Shown: one piece after another, positions 34,061-42,808 of the stretch | Layout: each line of letters begins with the position of its first letter | Numbering within the stretch: the stretch's first letter is position 1 | Source: Clostridia bacterium | GTDB lineage: Bacteria > Bacillota > Clostridia > Oscillospirales > Acutalibacteraceae | Direction: 5' to 3' | NCBI GenBank assembly: GCA_017517865.1 | Contig: JAFWYB010000020.1 | Coordinates: 80,902-144,901 of the forward strand | DNA: 64,000 nt | Notes under the pieces: model-generated | The model's database searches: none | Told to the model about the DNA's origin: nothing | The model's input: the letters and a program-made list of their open reading frames with translations, nothing else | Made by a program: the position numbers and the translations under genes

Positions 34061-34089
34061 ATTATACACAGACGGAAGCCTTTTGTCAA
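34061..34089 (-). promoter_or_regulatory. Promoter of the T-box transcript
   Basis: TTGACA (34084-34089), 17-bp spacer, TATAAT (34061-34066) on the minus strand; start expected near 34054. Confidence 0.85.
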
Positions 34090-34102
34090 TAGGAAAGCTG
34101 AA

Positions 34103-35104
34103 CTACCGGAAAATTGGTTTTCCCAATACAAAATCGACCTTTTCTACGTATGTAAGTCTCGGTGATTCATAGAAATTCTTTGTTTCGTTGGCGTGGTACA
34201 CCATATAAATATCACCGTTTTCTTCGTATAAAAAGCTACAATGTCCAAGGTTATATATACCGCTTACCGGCTGATGGTAAATTACGGGTAAGGGACTCTT
34301 TTTCCAGCTGTATTTTTTCAGAACATCACTACCCTCAAGAGTAAGCATACCCATACAGTACGACCCGGTGTCGTAGCCGCTCGCCGAATATACGATATAA
34401 ATATCATCACCGTTATAAAGCACGGCCGGTGCCTCATTAACCTTCCAGCCCCTTGTTTCCCAAAGAAGCAACGGCTTAGATATTTCAACGGGCTCAACAT
34501 CCCCGTTTATTGTATAAGGATTATCCATTTCCGCTATATATATGCTCTGATTTGCGACATCGTTATAGCCAGAAAAAACATAATAAAGCTTACCGTCTCT
34601 TTGCATATAGGTACCGTCGATATTATTAAGACCTCCGGGAGCAAGCACCGACCTGAAGATATATTCACCGAATATATCCTCTGTTTTGCTTTCAAGAACA
34701 AAGCCGTATCGGTAATAATCATCGTGCTCATTGAACTGCTTTGCATCAGGCATAACGCCCTTTTCAACAGTATTCTTGTCAAAGACTGCACAGGCAATAA
34801 TATACCATCGGTCGCCGATTTTATGTATTTCAGGTGCCCATATACTGCTTACAGTACCGTTTTCACCACACCAGAATACAGTTTTTCTGTCCGTTACATT
34901 GATTTTATCGCGACTGTCTGTTTTATAAATATCAATACCGCCGCCGGTTGTAAATGTATAATAATAATCACCCTTATATTCGGCAATATACGGGTCACCA
35001 CCGTTAACACTGTCAAAGGGTACAGCAGCATCGGTTGACGCAACCGAGCCTAAAAAGGTTATAAGAGCCGTAAGAATAGTTATAATGGCCTTGATTATAA
35101 GCAT
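34103..35104 (-). CDS. Secreted glycoside hydrolase family 43
   Basis: 333 residues from ATG 35104 (AAAGGAGAG upstream). It has a short signal peptide (IIKAIITILTALITFLGSVAS). Five-bladed beta-propeller motifs are GGDPYIAEY (catalytic base Asp), SIWAPEIH, NEAPAVLY (likely general acid Glu) and LGHCSF. Family members remove arabinose or xylose from plant polysaccharides. It shares the WAPEI motif with the partial gene at 1-409. It ends just before the cysE promoter with no clear terminator of its own. Confidence 0.85.
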   Translation of the reverse strand: MLIIKAIITILTALITFLGSVASTDAAVPFDSVNGGDPYIAEYKGDYYYTFTTGGGIDIYKTDSRDKINVTDRKTVFWCGENGTVSSIWAPEIHKIGDRWYIIACAVFDKNTVEKGVMPDAKQFNEHDDYYRYGFVLESKTEDIFGEYIFRSVLAPGGLNNIDGTYMQRDGKLYYVFSGYNDVANQSIYIAEMDNPYTINGDVEPVEISKPLLLWETRGWKVNEAPAVLYNGDDIYIVYSASGYDTGSYCMGMLTLEGSDVLKKYSWKKSPLPVIYHQPVSGIYNLGHCSFLYEENGDIYMVYHANETKNFYESPRLTYVEKVDFVLGKPIFR

Positions 35105-35154
35105 AGCAGTTCTCTCCTTTATATATCTATATCGGAATTATATCACTAAGCATA

Positions 35155-35186
35155 AAAAAACACAAGAGGAGAAGCCTCTCCTCTTG
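35155..35186 (-). terminator. Terminator of the recA-recX-rimO-ATPase operon
   Basis: The stem CAAGAGGAGA (35163-35172) with TCTCCTCTTG (35177-35186) is followed by TGTTTTTTT on the minus strand. Confidence 0.88.
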
Positions 35187-35202
35187 CGAAAAATTCAATC
35201 AT

Positions 35203-36093
35203 TCAGTCAGAAAACCTGAATTCATTTTCTGTAAAAAAATCTCTGTATATGTTCACACAGCTAAGCTCTGTCCATTTTTTTGTTTCAACGGGATTTGAAT
35301 CTATATCGTAAATCCTTGCGCCCTTGAGTGAAAGCAAAAACGGTGAGTGGGTCGAAATAATAAACTGACAGCCGTGATTTCTTACACAGTCCTCTATAAA
35401 ATATTTAAGCTCAAGCTGATTTTCCGGAGAAAGACTGTTTTCCGGCTCGTCGAGAATATAAAGCGCGTCATCAGCAATACTGTCTACAAACAACGAAAGG
35501 GAGCTTTCACCGTTAGAGCGTTCCTGAATATTTCTGACGAGACGTGAGCGGATAAACTGCGACTGAGTTATATTTTTATTCCTTGCTGCAGAAACTCTCT
35601 TCCAACGCTCATAATCATCAAGCCCGTGCAGAGCTGTATCGGCTAAGTCACTGTTGCTGTCAAGCCATTCCTGCAGAAGGTCCTCACGCTTGCGGTCGAT
35701 ACCGTTATTCACCCTGCGTATATCAAGCACACGATCAAAAACATCGTCACTCGTAATTACGCCGCTGCTGCGTGATAATGACTTTTCAAGAGTATAATCA
35801 CACAAACCGACATAGTCATCAAAAAAGTCGCTTCTGTTAAAGGGTGAACTGCGTTTAAGCCCGAGCTTTTCAGCAATAACGTTGAGTATCGTGCTTTTTC
35901 CGCTTCCGTTATTACCGCAGAAAACCGTAATATCACTGAATATAAATTCATCGGGCAGACCTCTGCTTCTGAACATCATAAACGGGTATTTCGTCGTATA
36001 GATATTACGCATATTTTTAGAATTTTCCCGATTGAAAAAATAGCCCTCATCCTCCTGCGTTGACGGAAAACGGAAAGTTGAAAGAAATATCAT
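35203..36093 (-). CDS. AAA/ABC-type ATPase (AAA_21-like)
   Basis: 296 residues. Walker A GNNGSGKST (about residue 60), an ABC-like signature SNGESSLSLF (about 193), Walker B ALYILDEPENSLSP and the H-loop ISTHSPFLL. There is no membrane domain. The architecture is that of stand-alone SMC/ABC-related ATPases seen in repair and in overcoming-lysogenisation-type (OLD) proteins, but no TOPRIM nuclease is attached. It overlaps rimO by 4 nt and is the last gene of the LexA-controlled recA operon. Confidence 0.75.
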   Translation of the reverse strand: MIFLSTFRFPSTQEDEGYFFNRENSKNMRNIYTTKYPFMMFRSRGLPDEFIFSDITVFCGNNGSGKSTILNVIAEKLGLKRSSPFNRSDFFDDYVGLCDYTLEKSLSRSSGVITSDDVFDRVLDIRRVNNGIDRKREDLLQEWLDSNSDLADTALHGLDDYERWKRVSAARNKNITQSQFIRSRLVRNIQERSNGESSLSLFVDSIADDALYILDEPENSLSPENQLELKYFIEDCVRNHGCQFIISTHSPFLLSLKGARIYDIDSNPVETKKWTELSCVNIYRDFFTENEFRFSD

Positions 36094-37430
36094 TCTGTAA
36101 TCGCCTCGCCTACCAGATCACAGTCATCAACACCTATAACCTTTACGTTAATCATCTGACCCGGTAAAAGCTCATCCTCCGTTGAGATAATTACCTGTGT
36201 ATCAATTTCGGGAGCATCCATATAGGTTCTGCCCAGGTAAAGCATATTTTCTTCATCAAAGCCGTCAACAATCACCTGCATAACAGAGCCAATTCGGCTT
36301 TCCTGCTTCAAAGAAAAAATACCATACTGTCTTTCCATTATCAGACCGCTGCGATGAACCTTGATTTCATCGTCAATCTGATTATCCATCCCGGCCGCAA
36401 AGGTACCCTCCTCAGGTGAATAAGCAAAGCAACCGAGCCTTTCAAAGCCGATATTGTTTATAAAACGTGACAGAACTTCAAATTTTTCTTCGCTTTCCCC
36501 CGGGAAGCCCGTGATGAAGGTTGTTCTTATTACAACGTCGGAAATTTTTTCGCGAAGCTTGTTTATCAGCGCAGTAAGGCTCTCTTCATCACCCGTTCTG
36601 TTCATTTTTCTGAGAATTTCACCGTCAGCATGCTGTAACGGAAGATCTATATACTTACAGATTTTCTTTTCGGCAGCAATAGTATCAATAAGCTCGTCTG
36701 TCATACACTCGGGATAACAGTAAAGAAGTCTTATCCACTCAATGCCGTCAAGCTTACAAAGTTCTTTAAGAAGAACGGGCAGCTTAAGCTCACCGTAAAT
36801 GTCAATTCCGTAGCGCGTTGTATCCTGAGCAACAACAATAAGCTCTTTAACACCTTTGGCGGCCAGGTTTTTAGCCTCGGTAACAATGCTTTCGATTTCA
36901 CGGCTTCTGTATTTACCTCTTATTGAGGGTATGGCACAATAAGTACAGCAGTTTGAACAGCCCTCTGCAATTTTAAGATATGCATAATGAGGAGGTGTAG
37001 TAAGAATTCTGTCACCGTCAAGAGAAAGACAGTATTTGGACTTAAAGAAATTCTCTTTTTTGCCGTTGATAATTTTTCGGCAGATATCTACAATATCACC
37101 GTTTGAACCGATGCCAACAACCGCATCAACCTCAGGCATTTCCGTGGAAATCTCATCTCTGTAACGCTCTGCAAGACAGCCTGTTACAATTATGTTGCCA
37201 ACAAGGCCCTCGTTTTTGAGCTGTGCGGCATAAAGAATTGTATCTATAGCCTCCTGCTTGGCGCTGTCAATAAATCCGCAGGTGTTTATAATTACCGCAT
37301 CTGAGCCTTCAACCTCGGGCTGAATTTCAAAGCCTGCATTGACGAGCTTTGCAAGCAGCATCTCTGCATCAACCTGATTTTTCGGGCAACCTAAGCCTAT
37401 CATTGATATTTTACTCATCGGCTGAACCAT
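36090..37430 (-). CDS. rimO: Ribosomal protein S12 methylthiotransferase
   Basis: About 446 residues; the true start may be the ATG at 37418 that overlaps the recX stop. The N-terminal MTTase domain begins MIGLGCPKNQVDAE. The radical-SAM motif is CSNCCTYCAIPSIRG (CxxxCxxC), and a C-terminal TRAM domain follows (about 375-440). It adds a methylthio group to Asp of S12. It is part of the recA-recX-rimO-ATPase run with overlapping ends. Confidence 0.92.
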   Translation of the reverse strand: MVQPMSKISMIGLGCPKNQVDAEMLLAKLVNAGFEIQPEVEGSDAVIINTCGFIDSAKQEAIDTILYAAQLKNEGLVGNIIVTGCLAERYRDEISTEMPEVDAVVGIGSNGDIVDICRKIINGKKENFFKSKYCLSLDGDRILTTPPHYAYLKIAEGCSNCCTYCAIPSIRGKYRSREIESIVTEAKNLAAKGVKELIVVAQDTTRYGIDIYGELKLPVLLKELCKLDGIEWIRLLYCYPECMTDELIDTIAAEKKICKYIDLPLQHADGEILRKMNRTGDEESLTALINKLREKISDVVIRTTFITGFPGESEEKFEVLSRFINNIGFERLGCFAYSPEEGTFAAGMDNQIDDEIKVHRSGLIMERQYGIFSLKQESRIGSVMQVIVDGFDEENMLYLGRTYMDAPEIDTQVIISTEDELLPGQMINVKVIGVDDCDLVGEAITE

Positions 37431-38037
37431 ATTCCTCTCTGTCTGTAATTCCCTTTACAGCATCTCTTATTTCACAGTATGAATAACCGAGGCGCAAAAG
37501 AGCGTTAACGGTTTTGTTAACACCCTTTTCGTCACAAAGATATCTGTAATATTTTCTTTCTATAAGCTCAGTCAGTCTTTCACAAGGAAATTCGCACCCG
37601 GAAATAACCTCGCTGATTATATCGCGGTCAACACCCTTGCGGTAAAGCTCCTGCTCCACTCTTTTTTTTCCGTAGGATTTAAGGCGGATAAGCTCCTCTG
37701 CATAGATAAAAGCAAACCGTCTGTCGTCGATATAGCCGTAATTCTCGAGCTTTTCAACTGCATTCAAAGCATATTCGCCGTGACCCTTCTGCTTAAGCTT
37801 TTCAATAAGCTCTTTTTTAGAATGATCTCTTCGCGAAAGCAAGTCAACAGCCTTGTTATAAGCACGCCTGATCCCGATACTTACCTTAAGCTCATCCAGC
37901 TCTGACTCAGTTACCGTCATTCCGTTATACAGACCGAGTTCTGCAACATAAGCGCTGTCAACGGTAAGGAAGTACTCACCGTCGGTGTGCAGATGAACCT
38001 TATCAGACTTACCGTTCTTTAAGGTCAGCAGCATCAA
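37411..38037 (-). CDS. recX: RecX regulator of RecA
   Basis: 208 residues with the three tandem three-helix repeats of RecX ([20 protein letters not shown], then [18 protein letters not shown]). RecX binds RecA filaments and inhibits them. It overlaps the recA stop by 4 nt, so it is translationally coupled to recA. Confidence 0.88.
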   Translation of the reverse strand: MMLLTLKNGKSDKVHLHTDGEYFLTVDSAYVAELGLYNGMTVTESELDELKVSIGIRRAYNKAVDLLSRRDHSKKELIEKLKQKGHGEYALNAVEKLENYGYIDDRRFAFIYAEELIRLKSYGKKRVEQELYRKGVDRDIISEVISGCEFPCERLTELIERKYYRYLCDEKGVNKTVNALLRLGYSYCEIRDAVKGITDREEYGSADE

Positions 38038-39149
38038 TCGTCATCCTCAACAGCGATGTCGATTCTTGCTCTTACGTTTGCGGCGCTTCTTCGTGCAACG
38101 GGAGCCGTTACAACTGTTTCCTTGGGCTTATCTGCCTCATTTTCCGGCTTGGCGCCGATTTTAAGACTGGCAACCGCTGCGCGTACCTTATCCTCAATTT
38201 CCTTGGCGAGATCCTTTTCCTTCATAAAGAGCAGCTTTACGTTATCTCTGCCCTGTCCGAGTCTTGTTTCACCGTAAGAGAACCATGCACCGCTCTTATT
38301 TATTATGTCAAATTTAACACCGAGGTCAACAATTTCACCGACCTTGGAAATACCGGTTCCGTACATAATGTCAAATTCAGCCTCTTTGAACGGAGGAGAA
38401 ACCTTATTTTTAACAATCTTTGCTCTTGTTCTTGCACCGATAAATTCATTACCGGGAGCCTTGAGCTGTTCAGTTTTTCTTACGTCAATTCTTACTGACG
38501 AATAGAACTTAAGGGCACGTCCGCCGGTTGTAACCTCGGGGTTACCGTACATAACGCCAACCTTTTCTCTGAGCTGGTTAATAAAAATAACAAGAGTATT
38601 ACTTTTTGCGATTACACTCGTAAGCTTTCTGAGCGCCTGCGACATAAGTCTTGCGTGAAGTCCGACGTGGCTGTCACCCATTTCGCCTTCAATTTCGGCA
38701 CGAGGTACAAGAGCTGCAACAGAGTCAACAACAATTACGTCAAGAGCACCCGAACGAGCAAGTGCCTCAGTAATTGAAAGAGCATCCTCGCCGTTGTCGG
38801 GCTGAGAAACAAGAAGTGAATCAACATCAACACCGAGTCCCTTTGCATAAACGGGATCAAGAGCGTGCTCAGCATCTATAAAAGCTGCCTCTCCACCGTT
38901 TTTCTGAGCCTCAGCAATACAGTGTAAAGCAAGAGTTGTCTTACCGGATGATTCGGGGCCGTAAATTTCAACTATACGGCCTCTCGGAAGTCCGCCGATG
39001 CCGGTTGCAATGTCAAGACCGAGTGAGCCGGTTGAAATAGCTTCAACGTTAAGCTCGGTGCTCTGACCGAGGCGCATAATTGCGCCCTTGCCGTACTGCT
39101 TTTCAATCTGCGCGAGAGCGGTTTTGAGAGCGGTGATTTTATCTGCCAT
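38034..39149 (-). CDS. recA: Recombinase A
   Basis: 371 residues from ATG 39149 (GGAGG upstream). Walker A is GPESSGKTT and the L2 region contains [14 protein letters not shown]. It drives homologous recombination and LexA self-cleavage. The LexA box upstream shows SOS control. It is first in the operon recA-recX-rimO-ATPase. Confidence 0.97.
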   Translation of the reverse strand: MADKITALKTALAQIEKQYGKGAIMRLGQSTELNVEAISTGSLGLDIATGIGGLPRGRIVEIYGPESSGKTTLALHCIAEAQKNGGEAAFIDAEHALDPVYAKGLGVDVDSLLVSQPDNGEDALSITEALARSGALDVIVVDSVAALVPRAEIEGEMGDSHVGLHARLMSQALRKLTSVIAKSNTLVIFINQLREKVGVMYGNPEVTTGGRALKFYSSVRIDVRKTEQLKAPGNEFIGARTRAKIVKNKVSPPFKEAEFDIMYGTGISKVGEIVDLGVKFDIINKSGAWFSYGETRLGQGRDNVKLLFMKEKDLAKEIEDKVRAAVASLKIGAKPENEADKPKETVVTAPVARRSAANVRARIDIAVEDDD

Positions 39150-39166
39150 AATGTGTACCTCCGTAT

Positions 39167-39180
39167 CGTACAAATGTTCG
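39167..39180 (-). promoter_or_regulatory. LexA (SOS) box of recA
   Basis: On the minus strand CGAACATTTGTACG, one mismatch from CGAACN4GTTCG. It lies between the -10 box and the recA Shine-Dalgarno site. Confidence 0.8.
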
Positions 39181-39188
39181 TTAAGTGT

Positions 39189-39217
39189 ATTATACAATAA
39201 AGATATCAGAAAATCAA
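39189..39217 (-). promoter_or_regulatory. Promoter of recA
   Basis: -35 TTGATT (39212-39217), 17-bp spacer, -10 TATAAT (39189-39194) on the minus strand. Confidence 0.75.
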
Positions 39218-39257
39218 TACTTTTTTCAAAAATCAGAGTCCGTTTTTTGTCACTCAG

Positions 39258-39288
39258 AAAAAAATCCGTCCGGACAAAACCGAACGGA
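39258..39288 (-). terminator. Terminator of the LRR protein gene
   Basis: TCCGTCCGG (39265-39273) pairs with CCGAACGGA (39280-39288) with one mismatch; TTTTTTT follows on the minus strand. Confidence 0.8.
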
Positions 39289-39305
39289 GCTTATTTTTCC
39301 TATAA

Positions 39306-39977
39306 TCAGAATACGGCAACGGGAATTGTAGTTACTTCGGGTATAGCAGGTTCTGTTACGTCCTCTTCGAGAAGATCGTCGCCTGAGTTAAGGAAATAGA
39401 AAAGAACAATCTGAATTATTCTCTTGATTGCAAGAATGATTGTGTTCATAAGATCTATAGAGCCGAGCTCATTGTCACCGAAGTTAATATCAAAACTGTC
39501 ACCGGTGCTGTCAATAATGTCGATTCTGAGGCTCTGAATAATACCGAAAACGGTAAAGAACTGATAGTTAGACGAATAGCAGTGAACAGTTACACCGACA
39601 GTACCGTTAAATGCAGTGTATGAACAGAAAAGAAGGGTTTCAGGGATGTAAAGATCGGTAAGAGCTGTACAATCAAGGAAAGCAAAGTCACCTATCTGCT
39701 CAATTCCCTCTGAAAGCTCGACGGATGTGATAAGCTCACAGCCCTCAAAAGCACTGTCACCTACATATTTAACCTCATAGATTTCACCGTCAATTTCAGC
39801 AACCTCCGGAACAACAATTGCGCCCTCTGCAGCCTTATCGCAGGAAACAAGAACAGCATAGCCCTCTTCATCAATATCAAAAGTTAAGGGAGAAGTTGCT
39901 TCTTCTGCATATGCAACAACACTTACAGCAGAAAAGCAAAGAACAACAGAAAGAATAAACGAAATAAACTTTTTCAT
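39306..39977 (-). CDS. Secreted BspA-type leucine-rich repeat protein
   Basis: 223 residues. The signal peptide KKFISFILSVVLCFSAVSVV ends near AYAEE. LRR_5/BspA repeats are seen in VGDSAFEGCELITSVELSEG and IGDFAFLDCTALTDLYIPE. After the repeats comes a hydrophobic amphipathic stretch (LMNTIILAIKRIIQIVLFYF) and an acidic Pro/Thr tail. Such proteins are surface-exposed and may bind host or other bacterial components. The promoter at 40008-40036 is a near-consensus sigma-A site. Confidence 0.75.
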   Translation of the reverse strand: MKKFISFILSVVLCFSAVSVVAYAEEATSPLTFDIDEEGYAVLVSCDKAAEGAIVVPEVAEIDGEIYEVKYVGDSAFEGCELITSVELSEGIEQIGDFAFLDCTALTDLYIPETLLFCSYTAFNGTVGVTVHCYSSNYQFFTVFGIIQSLRIDIIDSTGDSFDINFGDNELGSIDLMNTIILAIKRIIQIVLFYFLNSGDDLLEEDVTEPAIPEVTTIPVAVF

Positions 39978-40007
39978 TTATATTACCTCCAAATATTTCT
40001 ATAAAAT

Positions 40008-40036
40008 ATTATAACATTCTCACTTTAAATTGTCAA
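40008..40036 (-). promoter_or_regulatory. Promoter of the LRR protein gene
   Basis: TTGACA (40031-40036), 17-bp spacer, TATAAT (40008-40013) on the minus strand. Confidence 0.8.
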
Positions 40037-40101
40037 CACAATATTATGAGATGTATTTTAAACAGAAGAAATAAAAATATAATATTTTTTTCAAAAAAGT
40101 A

Positions 40102-40130
40102 TTGATTTTTTGATTTGTTTCTGTTATTAT
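40102..40130 (+). promoter_or_regulatory. Promoter of rpmB
   Basis: TTGATT (40102-40107), 17-bp spacer, TATTAT (40125-40130). Confidence 0.65.
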
Positions 40131-40176
40131 ATCATCTGCTTATGTAGTTATTCAAAATTCTAAGGAGGTGCGACAC

Positions 40177-40365
40177 ATGGCAAAATGTGAATATTGCGGT
40201 AAAGATGTTGCTTTCGGCATCAAAGTTTCTCACTCACACAGACGTTCAAACAGAACATGGAAACCCAATGTAAAGCGTGTAAAGGCTATCGTAAACGGCT
40301 CACCTAAGAGAGTTTATGCTTGCACTCGTTGCTTACGTTCAGGTAAGGTTACTCGTGCCATCTGA
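40177..40365 (+). CDS. rpmB: 50S ribosomal protein L28
   Basis: 62 residues from ATG 40177 (TAAGGAGGTG upstream). It begins AKCEYCGKD and later has CTRC, so it is the zinc-binding (four-Cys) form of L28. It is part of the large ribosomal subunit. It is the only plus-strand gene in this part of the chromosome, with its own promoter and terminator. Confidence 0.95.
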   Translation: MAKCEYCGKDVAFGIKVSHSHRRSNRTWKPNVKRVKAIVNGSPKRVYACTRCLRSGKVTRAI

Positions 40366-40384
40366 TTATAACGAAAACGTGAAT

Positions 40385-40412
40385 AGGCTGTCCTTTCGGA
40401 CGGCCTTATTTT
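40385..40412 (+). terminator. Terminator of rpmB
   Basis: AGGCTGTCC, TTTC loop, GGACGGCCT, then TATTTTTT. Confidence 0.88.
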
Positions 40413-40435
40413 TTCTCACAAAAAGACAAACAGCT

Positions 40436-40464
40436 AAGGCGCACGCCGTGACGGAGTGCGCCTT
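40436..40464 (-). terminator. Terminator of the trxA transcript
   Basis: AAGGCGCAC (40436-40444) with GTGCGCCTT (40456-40464); 17 bp after the trxA stop. The downstream T-run on the minus strand is broken (TTAGCTGTTTG). Confidence 0.6.
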
Positions 40465-40480
40465 AAATTACAACTTTGCG

Positions 40481-40804
40481 TTATTTGTATTTTTCGATAA
40501 ACTCAATTATTTCATCCTTAGAGTGAAGACCTACAAGTCTGTCAACCTCATGGCCATCCCTGAACATAACCATACAGGGAATAGACATAATACCCATAAC
40601 CATTGCAATGTCTCCGTTTTCATCACAGTTGAGCTTTCCTACCTTAACAACACCGTCAAGCTCATCTGCAAGCTCCTCAATAACAGGGCCGAGCATCATA
40701 CACGGCTGGCACCAGGGAGCCCAAAAGTCAACAAGGACCGGCAGCTCCTTTTCTGATGTAACTTCAGTTGCAAAATTATCACTGCTGATTTCAATATATG
40801 ACAT
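40481..40804 (-). CDS. trxA: Thioredoxin with a CQPC active site
   Basis: 107 residues of thioredoxin fold. The active site is WAPWCQPCMM instead of the usual WCGPC, and the cis-proline segment is MSIPCMVMF, with an extra Cys. It reduces disulfides in the cytoplasm. The Gly-to-Gln change alters redox potential in known variants. It lies 14 bp after the secreted hydrolase gene, on the same transcript. Confidence 0.88.
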   Translation of the reverse strand: MSYIEISSDNFATEVTSEKELPVLVDFWAPWCQPCMMLGPVIEELADELDGVVKVGKLNCDENGDIAMVMGIMSIPCMVMFRDGHEVDRLVGLHSKDEIIEFIEKYK

Positions 40805-40818
40805 AATATACTCTCCTT

Positions 40819-42363
40819 TTAGCTGAAAATACCGAAAATTGAACGGAAGAACATAAGAATTCTTTCAAAGAAGAAAGCGATCTTCTCAATAAAATTATTA
40901 TTTTCATTACCGGCAGAACCGCTGGGTGTGGTTTTAGTTACGGGATTAAGCGTCTTTTCAGTCTTATCGTATTCCATAAACTGCGGATAATTCTTGTTAT
41001 CCCATACCGTCAACTGCTTCTTGCTGCCGAGCACCGCATAAATAAGCTTGTTTATAGCACTGTTAAAATCGGCATGCTCAGAATTTTTAATAAACCACGT
41101 ATTATCGGGAAGCACGCAGGTTGAAGCATCAATAATAAGATCGGATGAAACATAATCCATAGCGCCCGTACCCTTAAGGCTGTTAAGATATGACTTCGAA
41201 AGAGTTTTTCCGATATCGGCTGAGGTTGCACCGAATGAAAGCTTGTCAAGCTCAATTGTACCGTCAGCCTGAGAAGTACTGTTTTCAAATATGGGAGGCA
41301 GCGGTGTATTATACTTTGCTATAACAGCAACCTTAAGGCCCTCCTGCTGAAGCTGACGGATTGTTGAATCAAAGCAATTCATAACATTATAGTGATAATT
41401 ATCTATTTTTTCAATAAGGCCGCTGTACTGTGTAATCTTATCACCAAAGACAAAATTCTTGGCCTTTTCATAATGCTCATCGTCAACCATACTCCAGTAT
41501 GCGGGCATTGTAGCATAGGATTCGAGAAGAAGCTGAGGCACCAGCATATTGGATATCTGTCTGTATATAGACTCAACCATATCTGTACCGAAATTAAGCA
41601 TACTGAGTGAATGAGTAACAGAAACAACCGACTTTATAAGCCCGCCGAGATCGCCGTCGTCGGTAAAGCTGCTTTCCACATAATCGTTGATAACATCAGC
41701 ATCAAAGCAGAAATCACCGCTGAAGGAACCGCTGCAGACAACGGTACCCATTGTTGAGGGCACGTAAAGAACACAGGTGTCAATCTTTTCTGCGCCGTAT
41801 CTTGTAAGATATGCAGCAACATAGTTACCGCCGAGACATCTGCCTACGAGCTGAACCTTGTCTTTGCCGGTTGCTTCAAGAACATCATCGATATATGCAT
41901 CCATGCTTTCGGCGACTGCCCAAGGGTCAAGTCTTGAGTCGTAGTTAAAAATGTAATTGCTCAGAGCAAAGTTTGATGTCTTTTTCTTAGGAGTCGGGCT
42001 CGGAATAATATAGCTTCCGTCGCTTGCTTCGCCGTTATTGTCAAGCACTGCGTCTTTATAGATCTTTCTGATGATTCTTACCATTTTGTCGCAATAAATT
42101 GACCAATCACCCGCAATAATGCTGCTTGCAAAGGCTTTGAGTATATCATCCATACGGCTCATAATCTGATCCTCAGGCTCAATCTCAAAGGGCATTATAA
42201 GGGCACCGTCTGCAGAATAAATCTCACGGCCTGCGCCCTTAACGTAAACTATGGGAAGGTCAACCTCCGCAGAGCTTACAGCCTGTGCCGCCGGAACGGC
42301 TGTACCTATAAGCAATATTACAGTCATAACAACTGAAACAAGGATTTTTATTTTCCTATTCAT
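40819..42363 (-). CDS. Secreted alpha/beta-hydrolase with a Cys nucleophile elbow (paralogue 2)
   Basis: 514 residues. The signal peptide runs to about residue 30 (VVMTVILLIGTAVPAAQAV). The elbow LVGRCLGGN has Cys (codon 41836-41838). DASTCVLPDNTWFIKNSEH matches the equivalent segment in paralogue 1, and both proteins end with an aromatic amphipathic helix (here FFERILMFFRSIFGIFS). The two are plainly homologous along the whole length. A Thr/Asn-rich linker precedes the tail. Substrate unknown. Confidence 0.72.
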   Translation of the reverse strand: MNRKIKILVSVVMTVILLIGTAVPAAQAVSSAEVDLPIVYVKGAGREIYSADGALIMPFEIEPEDQIMSRMDDILKAFASSIIAGDWSIYCDKMVRIIRKIYKDAVLDNNGEASDGSYIIPSPTPKKKTSNFALSNYIFNYDSRLDPWAVAESMDAYIDDVLEATGKDKVQLVGRCLGGNYVAAYLTRYGAEKIDTCVLYVPSTMGTVVCSGSFSGDFCFDADVINDYVESSFTDDGDLGGLIKSVVSVTHSLSMLNFGTDMVESIYRQISNMLVPQLLLESYATMPAYWSMVDDEHYEKAKNFVFGDKITQYSGLIEKIDNYHYNVMNCFDSTIRQLQQEGLKVAVIAKYNTPLPPIFENSTSQADGTIELDKLSFGATSADIGKTLSKSYLNSLKGTGAMDYVSSDLIIDASTCVLPDNTWFIKNSEHADFNSAINKLIYAVLGSKKQLTVWDNKNYPQFMEYDKTEKTLNPVTKTTPSGSAGNENNNFIEKIAFFFERILMFFRSIFGIFS

Positions 42364-42417
42364 ATATTTACCTCCTCAAAAATCCGAAAAAGTATTTTCG
42401 AACAATTTTCCTTTTAT

Positions 42418-42446
42418 ATGTTACCATAATCTTTATTATCAATCAA
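42418..42446 (-). promoter_or_regulatory. Promoter of hydrolase paralogue 2
   Basis: TTGATT (42441-42446), 17-bp spacer, TAACAT (42418-42423) on the minus strand. Confidence 0.6.
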
Positions 42447-42505
42447 GTAACTGAAATAATTTTAACATATTTTTTAATATTAAAGAAAAATAAAATAAAA
42501 ATCAA

Positions 42506-42531
42506 GCCGTTCTCCGGTAAAGGAAAACGGC
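42506..42531 (-). terminator. Terminator of the DUF378 gene
   Basis: GCCGTTCTCC (42506-42515) with GGAAAACGGC (42522-42531), then TTGATTTTTATTTT on the minus strand. Confidence 0.8.
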
Positions 42532-42538
42532 GTTCCGG

Positions 42539-42754
42539 TTATGTTTCTGTACGCTTTTCGGGTGACACCCTGTCCGAAAACAGCAAGGATATACACCAGA
42601 TTGCACCAAGGGCAACAACAGTATATATTATACGTGAAATTATTGAGCTCTGTCCGCCACAGATCCATGCGACAAGGTCGAATTGGAAAATACCTATAAG
42701 ACCCCAGTTGAGTCCGCCGATAATTGTAAGAATCAAAGCTATTTTGTCAAGCAT
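42539..42754 (-). CDS. DUF378 small membrane protein
   Basis: 71 residues from ATG 42754 (AAAGGAG 9 nt upstream). It has two membrane helices with the family signature GGLNWGLIGIF and a second helix around YTVVALGAIWCISLLF. The function of DUF378 (YuzA-like) proteins is not known. It is a single-gene unit with its own terminator. Confidence 0.8.
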   Translation of the reverse strand: MLDKIALILTIIGGLNWGLIGIFQFDLVAWICGGQSSIISRIIYTVVALGAIWCISLLFSDRVSPEKRTET

Positions 42755-42808
42755 CCTAATCAACTCCTTTTGAGTATATTATTGACTGATTAAGCTGCTT
42801 TATACAGA

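Noticed and set aside
35203-36093. OLD-family nuclease
   Set aside because: Only the ATPase part is present; no TOPRIM domain follows, so it is called an ATPase of unknown role.
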